Under the pieces are notes generated by a model. That model saw only the letters and a program-made list of their open reading frames with translations, did no database searches and was not told the origin of the DNA. Made by a program: the position numbers and the translations under genes. Below are positions 27,354-36,099 of a stretch of DNA of 64,000 bases, one piece after another. Every line of letters begins with the position of its first letter. Positions within the stretch are counted from its first letter, which is position 1. Origin of the DNA: an uncultured Pelagibacteraceae bacterium (GTDB lineage: Bacteria; Pseudomonadota; Alphaproteobacteria; Pelagibacterales; Pelagibacteraceae); NCBI GenBank assembly GCA_902593905.1, contig CACJKF010000001.1, positions 124,001-188,000 of the forward strand, read 5' to 3'.

Positions 27354-27974
27354 AAATTTAATATTTTAATCTTTGGTCCAAAAAATTTTACATCTGCACT
27401 CGAAGAATTAAGACCATATTTAAAGTTTTCATTTTTTTCAATTCAAAAAATTACAAATGACACTTTGTCAAAAAATTTTGACGGTTTCATCTGTCATCAA
27501 GATGTTTCTGAAGATAAAGAATTCAACAAATTGGTTGAATTATCAAATTGTTTTAAAATTTTAGCAACTAATAAAAATACAAGTAAAACAAAATTTTTTG
27601 ATCATTCTTTAAAACTTCCAGCTTCTCTTAAAGATTTTAACGACATTATTGAAAATAGTGCTGCTAAAAAGCAATTTAATAAAAATTCATCGATAAGAAT
27701 TAAGTCATATTTTCTAGATAAAAATCAAAAGAAACTCATCAAAGAAAACAGTTTTATAATATTGACTGAAAAAGAAATTCAACTTCTAGAACTATTCTTG
27801 TCTCAAAATAAACCAATATCTAAAAATTCGATATTATCTACAGTGTGGAAGTATTCCTCAGACGCGGATACGCATACAGTTGAAACTCATATTTATAGAT
27901 TGAGAAAAAAAATAAATGAAAAATTTTCAGATGAAAAATTTATAGTTAATTTTAAAGAAGGCTACTCCATTTGA
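27348..27974 (+). CDS. OmpR/PhoB-type winged-helix regulator with degenerate receiver
   Basis: A 208-residue protein with a C-terminal transcriptional-regulator domain (residues about 125-208): ILTEKEIQLLELFL, the recognition helix ADTHTVETHIYRLRKKI and the wing FIVNFKEGYSI. The N-terminal 110 residues have a receiver-like layout (IFGPKNF, NFDGFICHQ, LKLPASLKDFNDII), but the usual phosphoacceptor Asp at the end of beta-strand 3 is replaced (DGFICHQ). It may therefore act independently of a kinase; this is inference. ATG 27348 is favoured over a start at 27312, because MHKFNILIFGPKNF matches receiver strand 1. Its first six bases overlap the opposing L,D-transpeptidase start. Confidence 0.78.
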   Translation: MHKFNILIFGPKNFTSALEELRPYLKFSFFSIQKITNDTLSKNFDGFICHQDVSEDKEFNKLVELSNCFKILATNKNTSKTKFFDHSLKLPASLKDFNDIIENSAAKKQFNKNSSIRIKSYFLDKNQKKLIKENSFIILTEKEIQLLELFLSQNKPISKNSILSTVWKYSSDADTHTVETHIYRLRKKINEKFSDEKFIVNFKEGYSI

Positions 27975-28078
27975 AAAAGAGAAATAAAATAGCTTACGAT
28001 TTATATTCTAATAAATATCGTAAAAGAGTGATTAAGCCGAAAAAAGGTAAAGGAAGTTTTAAGAGACGGAAAAAATAG
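27971..28078 (+). CDS. ArfA-like ribosome-rescue protein (35 residues)
   Basis: A TTG overlapping the preceding gene's stop (TTGA) opens a 35-codon frame ending with TAG 28076-28078. The product reads NKIAYDLYSNKYRKRV (residues 5-20) then IKPKKGKGSFKRRKK. It aligns without gaps to the core of E. coli ArfA, which has the same spacing N-x-I, L, then R-x-R-V, K-x-K-K-G-K-G-S and a basic end. ArfA rescues ribosomes stalled on truncated mRNA by recruiting RF2. This form lacks the N-terminal extension and the hydrophobic C-terminal tail, resembling the active truncated ArfA. The start codon TTG is inferred; no ATG is available. A pfkB-family gene ends one base further on, on the other strand. Confidence 0.82.
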   Translation: MKKRNKIAYDLYSNKYRKRVIKPKKGKGSFKRRKK

Positions 28079-28079
28079 C

Positions 28080-29009
28080 TTAATTTAGTCTCGCTCCAAT
28101 TATCTGAATAACTTTTGAGGACAGTTCAGTACCTTTTTCTAAACTTTCTTTAATATTTTTACCATTTAAAAAGCCGTGTAGAAAACCACCGGCAAATAAA
28201 TCTCCAGCGCCAGTAAGATCAACTATATTCAGATTTTTTTTTGCTGAACATTCAAAAACTTCTTCACTTTTGATTGCCAAGGATCCTTTATCACCACGTG
28301 TAATAACAATTAATTTTTCTAATCTTTTTGCAAAATTTATCACGTCATTAAAATTTTTTGCATCGATCAGAGACATAATTTCTTGTTCGTTTGCAAATGT
28401 AATATCTAACTTATTTTTAACTAGTTCTAAAAAGTTAGTTTTGTGTCTCTCCACACAAAATAAGTCCGATAATGACATAGCTACTTTATTGGAACAACCT
28501 ATTGCTTTTTCAAAAGCTGTTTTAGGTTCACCTTCATCCCATAAGTATCCTTCTAAAAATAACATTTCACTCCCTTTTACAGCATCAACGTTTATATCCT
28601 TTTCATTAATTTTACCGGCTGTTCCAAGAAAAGTTACCATTGTTCTTTCTGAGTCTGGTGTGATCAATATTAAGCATGTACCAGTTGGTATAGACTCTTT
28701 CTTTTTTTTATAAAAGTAGACGACTTTTTCTTTTTTCAATCCTTCTTCGTACTTTAAGCCTAATTCATCATCACTTACTTTTCCGATAAAACCAACTTCA
28801 TTACCTAGTTGAGAAAGTCCAACTATTGAATTAGCAACAGACCCACCTGATACAGTTTCTTCTATTTTAAGGGAAGATATTAGTTTTGTAATTTCATCCT
28901 CATTAACAAGTTTCATTGTGCTTTTTGTTAAATTGTTTTGAGCAATAAAGTTGTCATCAACTTTACAAAATACATCGACAATCGCATTGCCTATTCCTAA
29001 TATTTTCAT
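28080..29009 (-). CDS. PfkB family carbohydrate/nucleoside kinase (adenosine kinase-like)
   Basis: A 309-residue ribokinase-fold kinase. It has the N-terminal GNAIVDVFCKVDD, VSGGSVANSIVGLSQLG, the lid segment, and the catalytic signature DLTGAGDLFAGGFLHG (about 267-282) with the base Asp in GAGD. The ordering ILGIGNAIVDVF and the SGGSVANS motif resemble the adenosine-kinase/2-keto-3-deoxygluconate kinase branch rather than fructokinase; the substrate is uncertain. It follows nth directly on the minus strand, with its ATG abutting the nth stop. Confidence 0.88.
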   Translation of the reverse strand: MKILGIGNAIVDVFCKVDDNFIAQNNLTKSTMKLVNEDEITKLISSLKIEETVSGGSVANSIVGLSQLGNEVGFIGKVSDDELGLKYEEGLKKEKVVYFYKKKKESIPTGTCLILITPDSERTMVTFLGTAGKINEKDINVDAVKGSEMLFLEGYLWDEGEPKTAFEKAIGCSNKVAMSLSDLFCVERHKTNFLELVKNKLDITFANEQEIMSLIDAKNFNDVINFAKRLEKLIVITRGDKGSLAIKSEEVFECSAKKNLNIVDLTGAGDLFAGGFLHGFLNGKNIKESLEKGTELSSKVIQIIGARLN

Positions 29010-29663
29010 CTAAGCTTTTTTTGTCTTAATAGGTTTTTTTCTATTTGGATAGCAGCTTTTGCAAATTTTACAAGTAATACCATAACAATCTCGAGCCTTG
29101 CAGTATTCCCTTCCATACCAAATAATTTGCAGATGAAGTTTATTCCAGTGCTTTTTAGGAAATATTTCTTTTAAGTCTTTTTCTGTTTGAACTACATTTT
29201 TTCCATCAGTCAAGCCCCACCTTTGTGCTAATCTGTGTATGTGAGTGTCCACTGGAAAAGCAGGGTATCCAAAACCTTGAGACATAACAACACTAGCCGT
29301 TTTATGTCCAACACCAGGTAGTTTCTCTAGTTCTTCATAAGTTCTTGGAACTTTACCTTTATATTTCTCAATTAGAGATTTTGACAAATAAAAAATGCTT
29401 TTTGCTTTAACTCTGAAGATACCAATTTTTCTGATTAAACTCTCAATTTTTTTTCTTCCTAGTTTTACAAAATGTTCAGGTTTATTATATTTAGGGTATA
29501 TATTTTTTGTTACATTATTCACATTAACATCAGTGCACTGAGCAGAAAGTAAAACTGATATAAGAAGAGTAAAGGTATTTTTGTAGTTTAATGGAATTGG
29601 AACTTTAGGATAAGTCTTATCTAAGATCCTGATTATGATCTTCGATTTCGCTCTTTTATTCAC
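29010..29663 (-). CDS. nth: Endonuclease III (DNA glycosylase/AP lyase)
   Basis: Nth excises oxidised pyrimidines and cleaves the AP site. The 217-residue protein has the helix-hairpin-helix LEKLPGVGHKTASVVM with the catalytic Lys (near 120) and FPVDTHIHRLAQRWGL with the catalytic Asp (near 138). The C-terminal Fe-S segment CKARDCYGITCKICKSCY is unusual: relative to E. coli C-x6-C-x2-C-x5-C, the second position is Gly, while extra cysteines lie at offsets 5 and 13, so a four-Cys cluster is still possible. It overlaps dapB by ATGA and is followed by a PfkB-family gene with no gap. Confidence 0.94.
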   Translation of the reverse strand: MNKRAKSKIIIRILDKTYPKVPIPLNYKNTFTLLISVLLSAQCTDVNVNNVTKNIYPKYNKPEHFVKLGRKKIESLIRKIGIFRVKAKSIFYLSKSLIEKYKGKVPRTYEELEKLPGVGHKTASVVMSQGFGYPAFPVDTHIHRLAQRWGLTDGKNVVQTEKDLKEIFPKKHWNKLHLQIIWYGREYCKARDCYGITCKICKSCYPNRKKPIKTKKA

Positions 29664-30436
29664 TTAAAATCTAACAGATCTCTCATTGAGTAGAGACCAG
29701 ATTTTTTATTAGTTAACCATTTCGCTGCAGCCAGTGCTCCCTCAGAATATAGCGCTCTATCAAAAGACTCGTGGTTTAAAGTTATTATTTCTTTTCCACT
29801 TGAAAAAGTTACCTCATGCATCCCTATAACTTCGCCTTTTCTAATAGAGTTAAAATTTATTTTTTTTCCATAAGGAAAAGTTTTTTTGTTAAGATATTTT
29901 TTCCCAATCATACTATAAAATTCCTTATTTTGCCCTTTAGCAACACCTTGCCCTAACATCAGAGCTGTTCCAGATGGATAATCTTTCTTATGTTTATGGT
30001 GAACCTCAAAAATTTTGCTTAAAAAATTCTTTCCAAGAGACCCGGAGGCTATCTCTGTTAAGTACATTAATAAATTAACGCCTATACTCATATTTCCAGC
30101 TTTTAAAATAGGAATTTTTTTTGAAAATTTCTTGATTAAATTTTCCTCTCTTTTTGTAAAACCTGTTGTACCTATAACCACTTTCTTTTTTTGTTTAGCC
30201 GCTATTTTCAGAATTTCAATAGTACATTTAGGAACTGTAAAATCTATAATTACACTGGCTTTTTTAAATGCCTCTGCGGAATTTAATTTTGGTTTTATTC
30301 CAGAAATTTTTTTATCTATCTTTCTGCTTTCGGTCAAAGCAACAATTTTAAAAGATTTGTTTATATTAGCAGATTTTATAAGTTGCTGACCCATTCTACC
30401 TATACAACCCGTAATAGCTAAGTTAATTTTTTTCAT
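29660..30436 (-). CDS. dapB: 4-hydroxy-tetrahydrodipicolinate reductase
   Basis: DapB reduces hydroxytetrahydrodipicolinate with NAD(P)H in lysine and diaminopimelate synthesis. The 258-residue enzyme begins MKKINLAITGCIGRMGQQL (nucleotide-binding fold), then VVIGTTGFTKREE, AGNMSIGVNLLM, and the substrate-binding VHHKHKKDYPSGTALML with the catalytic His and Lys, ending with ALAAAKWL-type helix and LYSMRDLLDF. An in-frame extension upstream (to 30487) belongs to another frame's coding region; ATG 30436 is the family start. Its ATG overlaps the TGA of the small membrane protein gene. Confidence 0.95.
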   Translation of the reverse strand: MKKINLAITGCIGRMGQQLIKSANINKSFKIVALTESRKIDKKISGIKPKLNSAEAFKKASVIIDFTVPKCTIEILKIAAKQKKKVVIGTTGFTKREENLIKKFSKKIPILKAGNMSIGVNLLMYLTEIASGSLGKNFLSKIFEVHHKHKKDYPSGTALMLGQGVAKGQNKEFYSMIGKKYLNKKTFPYGKKINFNSIRKGEVIGMHEVTFSSGKEIITLNHESFDRALYSEGALAAAKWLTNKKSGLYSMRDLLDFK

Positions 30437-30603
30437 TTTGCCACCCAATAAATAATTACAACAATAATAATAACAATTATAGTCCAAATAGATAAATTGG
30501 TTAAAAATTGTTTTAATTTACTATTGGTGGATAAAAAACCAGGTAGGATTAGTGCAAGTACAGCAACAAGAAATATTGCAGACATTATTTGATCAGCGTG
30601 CAT
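30433..30603 (-). CDS. Small two-helix membrane protein (56 residues)
   Basis: A frame from ATG 30603 to TGA 30433 encodes MHADQIMSAIFLVAVLALIL (residues 1-20), then PGFLSTNSKLKQFLTN and a second hydrophobic span SIWTIIVIIIVVIIYWVAK. It has two predicted transmembrane helices (about 7-24 and 38-55) joined by a short polar loop with two lysines. Its stop overlaps the dapB ATG (ATGA), and it begins 5 bases after dnaJ ends, so it is positioned as a real cistron between dnaJ and dapB. I do not recognise a family, and function is unknown. Confidence 0.72.
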   Translation of the reverse strand: MHADQIMSAIFLVAVLALILPGFLSTNSKLKQFLTNLSIWTIIVIIIVVIIYWVAK

Positions 30604-30608
30604 TTAAA

Positions 30609-31727
30609 TCAAGATCTCTTCCAAAATTTTTTTGCTTTCTCAAAAAAACTCTTAATTACAGGGTCTGGCTTATTGGATTCTATTTCATTGAATTCCTCTA
30701 GTATTTCTTTTTGTCTCTTTGAAAGTGCGGTTGGTACTTGAGTAACAATTCTTATATAAAGATCTCCAAATAAATTTCTTCTTAAGATCGGCATCCCCTT
30801 TCCTTTTAATCTAAATTGTTTGCCGTGTTGTGTTCCTGATGGAATTTTTATCTTTGATTTACCTCCATCAATTGAAGGTACTTCAACCGATGTTCCTAAA
30901 GCAGCGTCAGAGAATGAAATTGGGAGTTCGTAGTACAAATTTTCATCAGATCTTTTAAATATGTTGTGGTTGTCTATTGAAATAAATAAATATAGATCTC
31001 CGTTTGAAGCGCCTTTGGATCCTGCCTCGCCTTTTCCAGACAATCTTATTCTTGTACCATCATCGACGCCTTTTGGAATTTTCACAGTCACATTTTCGTT
31101 AGCTTGCGTTTTTCCATTACCATTACAAACACCACAAGGCGTGCCAATCATCTCACCGTAGCCACTACATTGTGGGCAAGTTTGTTGAACAGTAAAAAAA
31201 CCTTGATTAGTTCTTACTTTACCTCTTCCAGCGCAATAATCACACTTCATCGGCTTTGAACCTTTTGCAGCTCCGCTTCCTGAACATGATCTACAAGACT
31301 TATAGGTCGTATATCTTACATTTTTTTCGGTGCCCTTATAAGCGTCTTCCAGACTGATACTTACATCATACCTTAAATCATTTCCTCTACTAGATCTTCT
31401 AGAAGAACCACCACCAAAATCGCTAAAAAAATCCTCAAAAATATCTGAGAAAGATGAATTATCAAACCCCCCAAATCCCTGGAAGCCACCTCCACCTCCA
31501 CCTTCAAAAGCTGCATGACCAAATTGATCATAATTAGCTTTTCTTTTGTCATCCGAGAGTATGTGATATGCTTCACTTGCCTCTTTAAATTTTTCTTCAG
31601 AGGATTTATCACCTTTATTTTTATCGGGATGGTATTTAAGAGCTAGTTTTCTGTATGCTTTTTTAATTTCGTCTTTAGAAGCACCTTTTGGGATACCTAA
31701 GACATCATAACAATCTCTTTTAGCCAC
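30609..31727 (-). CDS. dnaJ: Molecular chaperone DnaJ
   Basis: DnaJ delivers unfolded substrates to DnaK and stimulates its ATPase. The 372-residue type I J-protein has the J domain with YHPDKN (HPD at 33-35), a glycine-rich linker ([14 protein letters not shown]), four CxxCxGxG zinc repeats ([32 protein letters not shown]), and the two C-terminal beta domains. Translation starts at GTG 31727, just after a strong Shine-Dalgarno GGAG in the short dnaK-dnaJ gap. Order on the minus strand is grpE, dnaK, dnaJ. Confidence 0.97.
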   Translation of the reverse strand: MAKRDCYDVLGIPKGASKDEIKKAYRKLALKYHPDKNKGDKSSEEKFKEASEAYHILSDDKRKANYDQFGHAAFEGGGGGGFQGFGGFDNSSFSDIFEDFFSDFGGGSSRRSSRGNDLRYDVSISLEDAYKGTEKNVRYTTYKSCRSCSGSGAAKGSKPMKCDYCAGRGKVRTNQGFFTVQQTCPQCSGYGEMIGTPCGVCNGNGKTQANENVTVKIPKGVDDGTRIRLSGKGEAGSKGASNGDLYLFISIDNHNIFKRSDENLYYELPISFSDAALGTSVEVPSIDGGKSKIKIPSGTQHGKQFRLKGKGMPILRRNLFGDLYIRIVTQVPTALSKRQKEILEEFNEIESNKPDPVIKSFFEKAKKFWKRS

Positions 31728-31750
31728 AGGACGTCTCCTTATTTTTTATC

Positions 31751-33676
31751 TTAGGCGCTCTTTTCTTTATCTTCTTTTACGTCTTCAAAGTCTGCATCTA
31801 CAACGTTATCTTTATCATTAGGTTTCGTTTCTTTAGAACTACCAGTGCCTTTTCCATCATCATTTGGTTTTTGCTGGCTTTTATATACTGCTTCACCTAA
31901 TTTCATAGAAGCTTGAATTAAACTTTGTGTTTTTTTCTTTATATCTTCTATATCTGTACCTTCTAGAGATTTTTTTAAATCAGCTATTCCGTTTTCAATT
32001 GCTTTTTTCTCCTCAGCAGAAACCTTGTCCCCGTGTTCTTTTAAACTTTTTTCTGTAGTAAACACTAGACTATCAGCTTGATTTCTTGCATCAACAGATT
32101 CTCTTTTCTTTTTGTCTGCTTCCTTGTTCGCTTCAGCATCCTTTACCATTTTATTTATTTCTTCGTCAGATAAACCACCAGAAGCTTGAATCTGAATCTT
32201 TTGTTCTTTACCGGTACCTTTATCTTTAGCAGAAACACTAACAATTCCATTAGCATCTATATCAAAAGTTACTTCTATTTGAGGAGTCCCTCTCGGTGCT
32301 GGCGCAATACCAACTAATTCAAAATTACCTAAAATTTTGTTGTCTGCCGCCATTTCCCTCTCTCCTTGTAATACTCTAATTGATACCGCAGGTTGGTTAT
32401 CTTCAGCAGTAGAAAATACCTGACTTTTTTTTGTTGGTATTGTTGTGTTTTTCTCAATTAACTTTGTCGATACACCACCTAGTGTTTCTATACCTAAAGA
32501 TAAAGGTGTTACATCTAAAAGCAAAACATCTTTAACATCTCCTTGCAACACTCCGCCTTGGATAGCAGCACCCATGGCAACTACTTCGTCAGGGTTAACA
32601 CTCTTGTTTGGCTCTTTCCCGAAAAAGTTTTTTACAGTCTCTATGATTTTTGGCATTCTAGTCATTCCGCCTACAAGAACTATTTCATTAATTTCTGCGG
32701 CTGAAAAACCAGAATCCTTTAAGGCAGTTTTACATGGTTCTAAAGTTCTTTCGACTAGATCTTGAACTAAAGCTTCTAATTTTGCTCTAGTAAATTTTAA
32801 ATTTAGGTGTTTCGGTCCTGTTTTATCAGCAGTTATAAATGGCAAATTAATCTCTGTCTGAGCTGCTGAAGAAAGTTCTATTTTTGCTTTTTCAGCTGCT
32901 TCTTTTAATCTTTGTAGTGCAAGCTTGTCTGTTTTTAAGTCAATTCCATTATCTTTTTTGAATTCGGATGCAAGATATTCAACAATGGAATCATCAAAAT
33001 CTTCCCCACCTAAAAAGGTGTCCCCGTTAGTTGATTTTACCTCAAACACTCCATCTCCAATTTCAAGTATTGATATATCAAATGTACCACCACCCAAATC
33101 ATACACTGCAATTTTCTTTCCTCCTTTTTTATCGAGTCCGTAAGCAAGTGATGCAGCTGTGGGTTCATTAATTATTCTAAGAACTTCAAGACCTGCAATT
33201 TTACCTGCATCTTTAGTAGCTTGTCTTTGTGAGTCATTAAAGTATGCAGGAACAGTAATGACGGCCTTTGTTACAGTCTGTCCTAAATACTTTTCAGCAG
33301 TTTCTTTCATTTTTTGCAAAACGAAAGCAGAGATTTGAGCTGGTGAATATTTTTTTCCTTTACCTTCTACCCATGCATCTCCATTATCAGATTTAACAAT
33401 CTTGTAAGGAACTTTTGAAATATCTTTTTGCACTGATGGTCCATCAAATTTTCTTCCAATCAACCTTTTTACTGCAAATATTGTATCTCCAGCGTTAGTT
33501 ACCGCTTGTCTCTTTGCTGGTTGACCAACCAATTTTTCTTCATTTTCTAAAAATGCAACAACAGAAGGAGTAGTCCTTGCTCCTTCTACATTTTCCAAAA
33601 CCTTTGCTTGCGACCCGTCCATTATCGCTACGCATGAATTCGTGGTTCCTAAGTCTATTCCTATAACTTTACTCAT
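31751..33676 (-). CDS. dnaK: Molecular chaperone DnaK (Hsp70)
   Basis: DnaK binds exposed hydrophobic segments in an ATP-regulated cycle with DnaJ and GrpE. The 641-residue protein opens with [13 protein letters not shown] (nucleotide-binding), [30 protein letters not shown], the linker region [20 protein letters not shown] and the substrate-binding domain. It ends with a lysine-rich tail and ADFEDVKED. The length and motifs are standard. A heat-shock-type promoter is suggested in the 72-base gap upstream. Confidence 0.98.
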   Translation of the reverse strand: MSKVIGIDLGTTNSCVAIMDGSQAKVLENVEGARTTPSVVAFLENEEKLVGQPAKRQAVTNAGDTIFAVKRLIGRKFDGPSVQKDISKVPYKIVKSDNGDAWVEGKGKKYSPAQISAFVLQKMKETAEKYLGQTVTKAVITVPAYFNDSQRQATKDAGKIAGLEVLRIINEPTAASLAYGLDKKGGKKIAVYDLGGGTFDISILEIGDGVFEVKSTNGDTFLGGEDFDDSIVEYLASEFKKDNGIDLKTDKLALQRLKEAAEKAKIELSSAAQTEINLPFITADKTGPKHLNLKFTRAKLEALVQDLVERTLEPCKTALKDSGFSAAEINEIVLVGGMTRMPKIIETVKNFFGKEPNKSVNPDEVVAMGAAIQGGVLQGDVKDVLLLDVTPLSLGIETLGGVSTKLIEKNTTIPTKKSQVFSTAEDNQPAVSIRVLQGEREMAADNKILGNFELVGIAPAPRGTPQIEVTFDIDANGIVSVSAKDKGTGKEQKIQIQASGGLSDEEINKMVKDAEANKEADKKKRESVDARNQADSLVFTTEKSLKEHGDKVSAEEKKAIENGIADLKKSLEGTDIEDIKKKTQSLIQASMKLGEAVYKSQQKPNDDGKGTGSSKETKPNDKDNVVDADFEDVKEDKEKSA

Positions 33677-33700
33677 TATATTTTCCTTCTGTTAATTTTT

Positions 33701-33729
33701 TATATGGGTGTTTTTTTCCCTTCTACAAG
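33701..33729 (-). promoter_or_regulatory. Possible RpoH (heat-shock) promoter upstream of dnaK
   Basis: On the minus strand, CTTGTAG (33729-33723) is followed after a gap by CCCATATA (33708-33701). Counting from CTTG, 17 bases separate it from CCCATAT. This resembles the alphaproteobacterial RpoH pattern CTTG-N17/18-C-Y-T-A-T-N-T and the E. coli sigma-32 pattern CTTGAAA-N-CCCCATNT. The presumed start lies about 20 bases upstream of the dnaK ATG. The match is not perfect. Confidence 0.42.
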
Positions 33730-33748
33730 GTTCTTTTTTTGATTTTTT

Positions 33749-34333
33749 TTACTTATTTTCATGTTTTTTTGCATCTTTCTTCTTTGCAACCCCTACTAAT
33801 GCTGGCCTTAATAATCTTTCACCCAACATGTAGCCTGGTTGGATCTCTTGAACTACAGTACCTGGCTCAGAGTTTTCGTCTTCAATTTCCGTCATTGCTT
33901 GATGTACATTAGGGTCAAACTTCGCTCTATTAACATCAATTTTCTTAATATTATTTTTTTCAAAAATAGAAATTAAATTTGTTTCAATAATATTTATGTT
34001 TTCTAAAAATTTATCTAGGTCCTTGTTTTCTTTTAAAGTATTGTCGTTTTTAATTGCAACTTTTGCTCTTTGTAAGTTATCCAATATTTCTAAACTTTCT
34101 TTAGCAAAATTAAATGATCCAAATTCAAACGCATCCTTGATTTCCTTTTCAAATCTTCGTCTTTGGTTCTCTATTTCGGCCAATGATCGCAATAATTTAT
34201 CTTCAGTTTCTTTAAGTTTGTCCTCTACTGATGGTTTATTCTTTTCTTTTTTATTGTCTAAATTTGAGGAATTTTCCACCTCTTGATTTTTTGGCTTAAT
34301 TTCTTGTTGTTTTTTTTTATCATTTTCTGACAT
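33749..34333 (-). CDS. grpE: Nucleotide exchange factor GrpE
   Basis: GrpE releases ADP from DnaK. The 194-residue protein has a charged N-terminal region (about 1-45), a long coiled-coil (LLRSLAEIENQRRRFEKEI), then the DnaK-contact helices and terminal beta domain with FDPNVHQAMTEIEDEN, VVQEIQPGYMLGERLLRPALVGV (two parts). The GrpE hallmark at the end is intact. It reads away from rdgB (43-base spacer) and precedes dnaK on the same strand by 72 bases. Confidence 0.95.
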   Translation of the reverse strand: MSENDKKKQQEIKPKNQEVENSSNLDNKKEKNKPSVEDKLKETEDKLLRSLAEIENQRRRFEKEIKDAFEFGSFNFAKESLEILDNLQRAKVAIKNDNTLKENKDLDKFLENINIIETNLISIFEKNNIKKIDVNRAKFDPNVHQAMTEIEDENSEPGTVVQEIQPGYMLGERLLRPALVGVAKKKDAKKHENK

Positions 34334-34376
34334 TAGGATGCTATATAGTAAATATTTTTAAAATTACTAGATATAA

Positions 34377-34952
34377 ATGAAAAAAATTTTAATAGGCACT
34401 CACAATCAAGGAAAATTTAAAGAATTAGCCTATCTTTTATCAAAGGGTTATAGGAAGATTTCTCCAAAAGCACTTAAACTTCCAAGTCCAAAAGAAACAG
34501 GTAAAACTTTTTCGTCAAACTCAAAATTGAAAGCAAAATTTTTTTCTAAATTTATAGATTTTCCAGTAATATCGGATGACTCTGGTCTGTGCATTAAATC
34601 TTTAGGAAATAAACCAGGAATATACTCGGCAAGATGGGCTAAAAAATATGGAAGTTTCAAAAAAGCTATGAGATTTATTTTAAAAAAATTAAGAGGAAAA
34701 AAAAGTAGATCTGCATATTTTATTTGCAGTCTTACTTATGTTTATTCATCAGGCAAGATAGTTACTGTAGAAGGAAAAATCCCTGGTAGAATTTCTGGTA
34801 AAATTTTAGGCAATAATGGATTTGGATATGATCCTATTTTTATTCCTTCAAAGATGAAAATTACATTTGGACAAATGAAAAAATTAAAAAAAATCAATAT
34901 GGATCATCGTTTTATTGCTTTTCAAAAATTAAAAAAAAAAATTAAAATTTAA
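34377..34952 (+). CDS. rdgB: XTP/dITP diphosphatase (RdgB/HAM1)
   Basis: RdgB removes non-canonical purine nucleoside triphosphates from the pool. The 191-residue Ham1-fold protein has the N-terminal LIGTHNQGKFKELAYLL (SHNxGK-like), ISDDSGLCIKSL with conserved acidic residues, GIYSARWAKKYGS and the C-terminal NNGFGYDPIFIPS with KMKITFGQM. The protein is very lysine-rich. The gene order next to grpE (divergent) is common in alphaproteobacteria. Its 3' end overlaps the convergent LpoA-like gene by 11 bp. Confidence 0.94.
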   Translation: MKKILIGTHNQGKFKELAYLLSKGYRKISPKALKLPSPKETGKTFSSNSKLKAKFFSKFIDFPVISDDSGLCIKSLGNKPGIYSARWAKKYGSFKKAMRFILKKLRGKKSRSAYFICSLTYVYSSGKIVTVEGKIPGRISGKILGNNGFGYDPIFIPSKMKITFGQMKKLKKINMDHRFIAFQKLKKKIKI

Positions 34953-36096
34953 CAAATTTGTTTTTATCTGTTTTGTAAATATTTAGTTCTTGCATTACTT
35001 TTTTATCCTTAAAGCTAAATGTACCAATTTTACCTTGAATTTTATTTTTAAATGAAAAATCTGCTACAGAATTTATCTTACCAAGTTTTTTCCAAGCATA
35101 GTAAATTAACCCTAAAGAGTCATATGCTAAAATGGTAATCTCGTTTGGGTAAGAGCTAAACTTTTTAAAATATTTTTCATTATATTTTTTAAATTCTTTA
35201 TAGTTAACTGATGGATAATAAAGATTTCTTATACTATTTTCATAAAAAATACTTTCATCAAACCATTGGTTAACAGTAGTAAATAAAACTTTGTCTTGAT
35301 TCACATCAGTATAAACTAAAGAAGTTAAAACACTTTTTAAGCTGTTTCCAAAATCTATTATAATAACAGAGTCAAAATTTACTCCTCCCAAAGTATATAA
35401 TTGCTCTAATTTCTCTAACTCTCTTACTGATTGACTATCTTCTTTATCGATATACATTTTTTTTCTTAACTCTAAATTTTTTTTTCTTTGGGAATAATTT
35501 GTCAAAATTTCTATTTCACCAGTAAGAACTTCAGGGTTTGCACTATATTTAAAAATTTTAAACTGGCTTAGTTGAAATTTCTTTAATTTTTTTTCTATTA
35601 AGTCCGTATACTGGTTTTCTGGAAACATTATGACAGTTTTTTTCTTTTTTTGTTTCGCAATGAAATCAATTAAAACTTTAAGTTGAGACTCTAAACTTAC
35701 ACCAACACTAATCGTATTGCTTGTAAATTCAGGAACTATATTTGATGGTGAAATAAATATTAAATCATTATATTTTTTTACTTCATTAAAATCTTCAAAA
35801 CTGATTGGTCCAATTATGATTTTTACATTATTATTTTTAAAATCTTGTATAGCAGAATTTAGTTTTTCTTTATTTTTAAATCCTGAGTCCCTAGGAATAA
35901 CAAAAACGTTTTTATCACCGATTTCATCAAGAGCCAGTTGCAAAGAGTATAGAAGCGAGTTTCCTAATTCTCTAAACTCTCCTGTTAGCGGAGCGAGTAA
36001 TCCAACTTTAAGAATTTTATTATCCTCATTACATAAAAGATTAGAATTAAAAAAAATTACAATATAGGATAATATTAATATTATTTTATTTTTCAT
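34942..36096 (-). CDS. LpoA-like penicillin-binding protein activator / type 1 periplasmic-binding-fold protein
   Basis: A 384-residue exported protein with a hydrophobic leader (to about residue 22) and a type 1 periplasmic-binding fold: VGLLAPLTGEFRELGNSLLYS (start of the fold, two parts), NVKIIIGPISFEDFNEVKKY and ISPSN segments, VIIIDFGNSLKSVLTSL. Comparable alphaproteobacterial proteins are annotated as penicillin-binding protein activator (LpoA C-domain). Supporting context is strong: the divergent neighbour is rsmI, followed by a BON lipoprotein, the order seen around rsmI-lpoA-(yraN-diaA)-dolP in enterobacteria. A transport-protein role cannot be excluded. It overlaps rdgB at the 3' end and lies 3 bases from rsmI. 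Confidence 0.72.
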   Translation of the reverse strand: MKNKIILILSYIVIFFNSNLLCNEDNKILKVGLLAPLTGEFRELGNSLLYSLQLALDEIGDKNVFVIPRDSGFKNKEKLNSAIQDFKNNNVKIIIGPISFEDFNEVKKYNDLIFISPSNIVPEFTSNTISVGVSLESQLKVLIDFIAKQKKKKTVIMFPENQYTDLIEKKLKKFQLSQFKIFKYSANPEVLTGEIEILTNYSQRKKNLELRKKMYIDKEDSQSVRELEKLEQLYTLGGVNFDSVIIIDFGNSLKSVLTSLVYTDVNQDKVLFTTVNQWFDESIFYENSIRNLYYPSVNYKEFKKYNEKYFKKFSSYPNEITILAYDSLGLIYYAWKKLGKINSVADFSFKNKIQGKIGTFSFKDKKVMQELNIYKTDKNKFVKF

Positions 36097-36099
36097 TTT

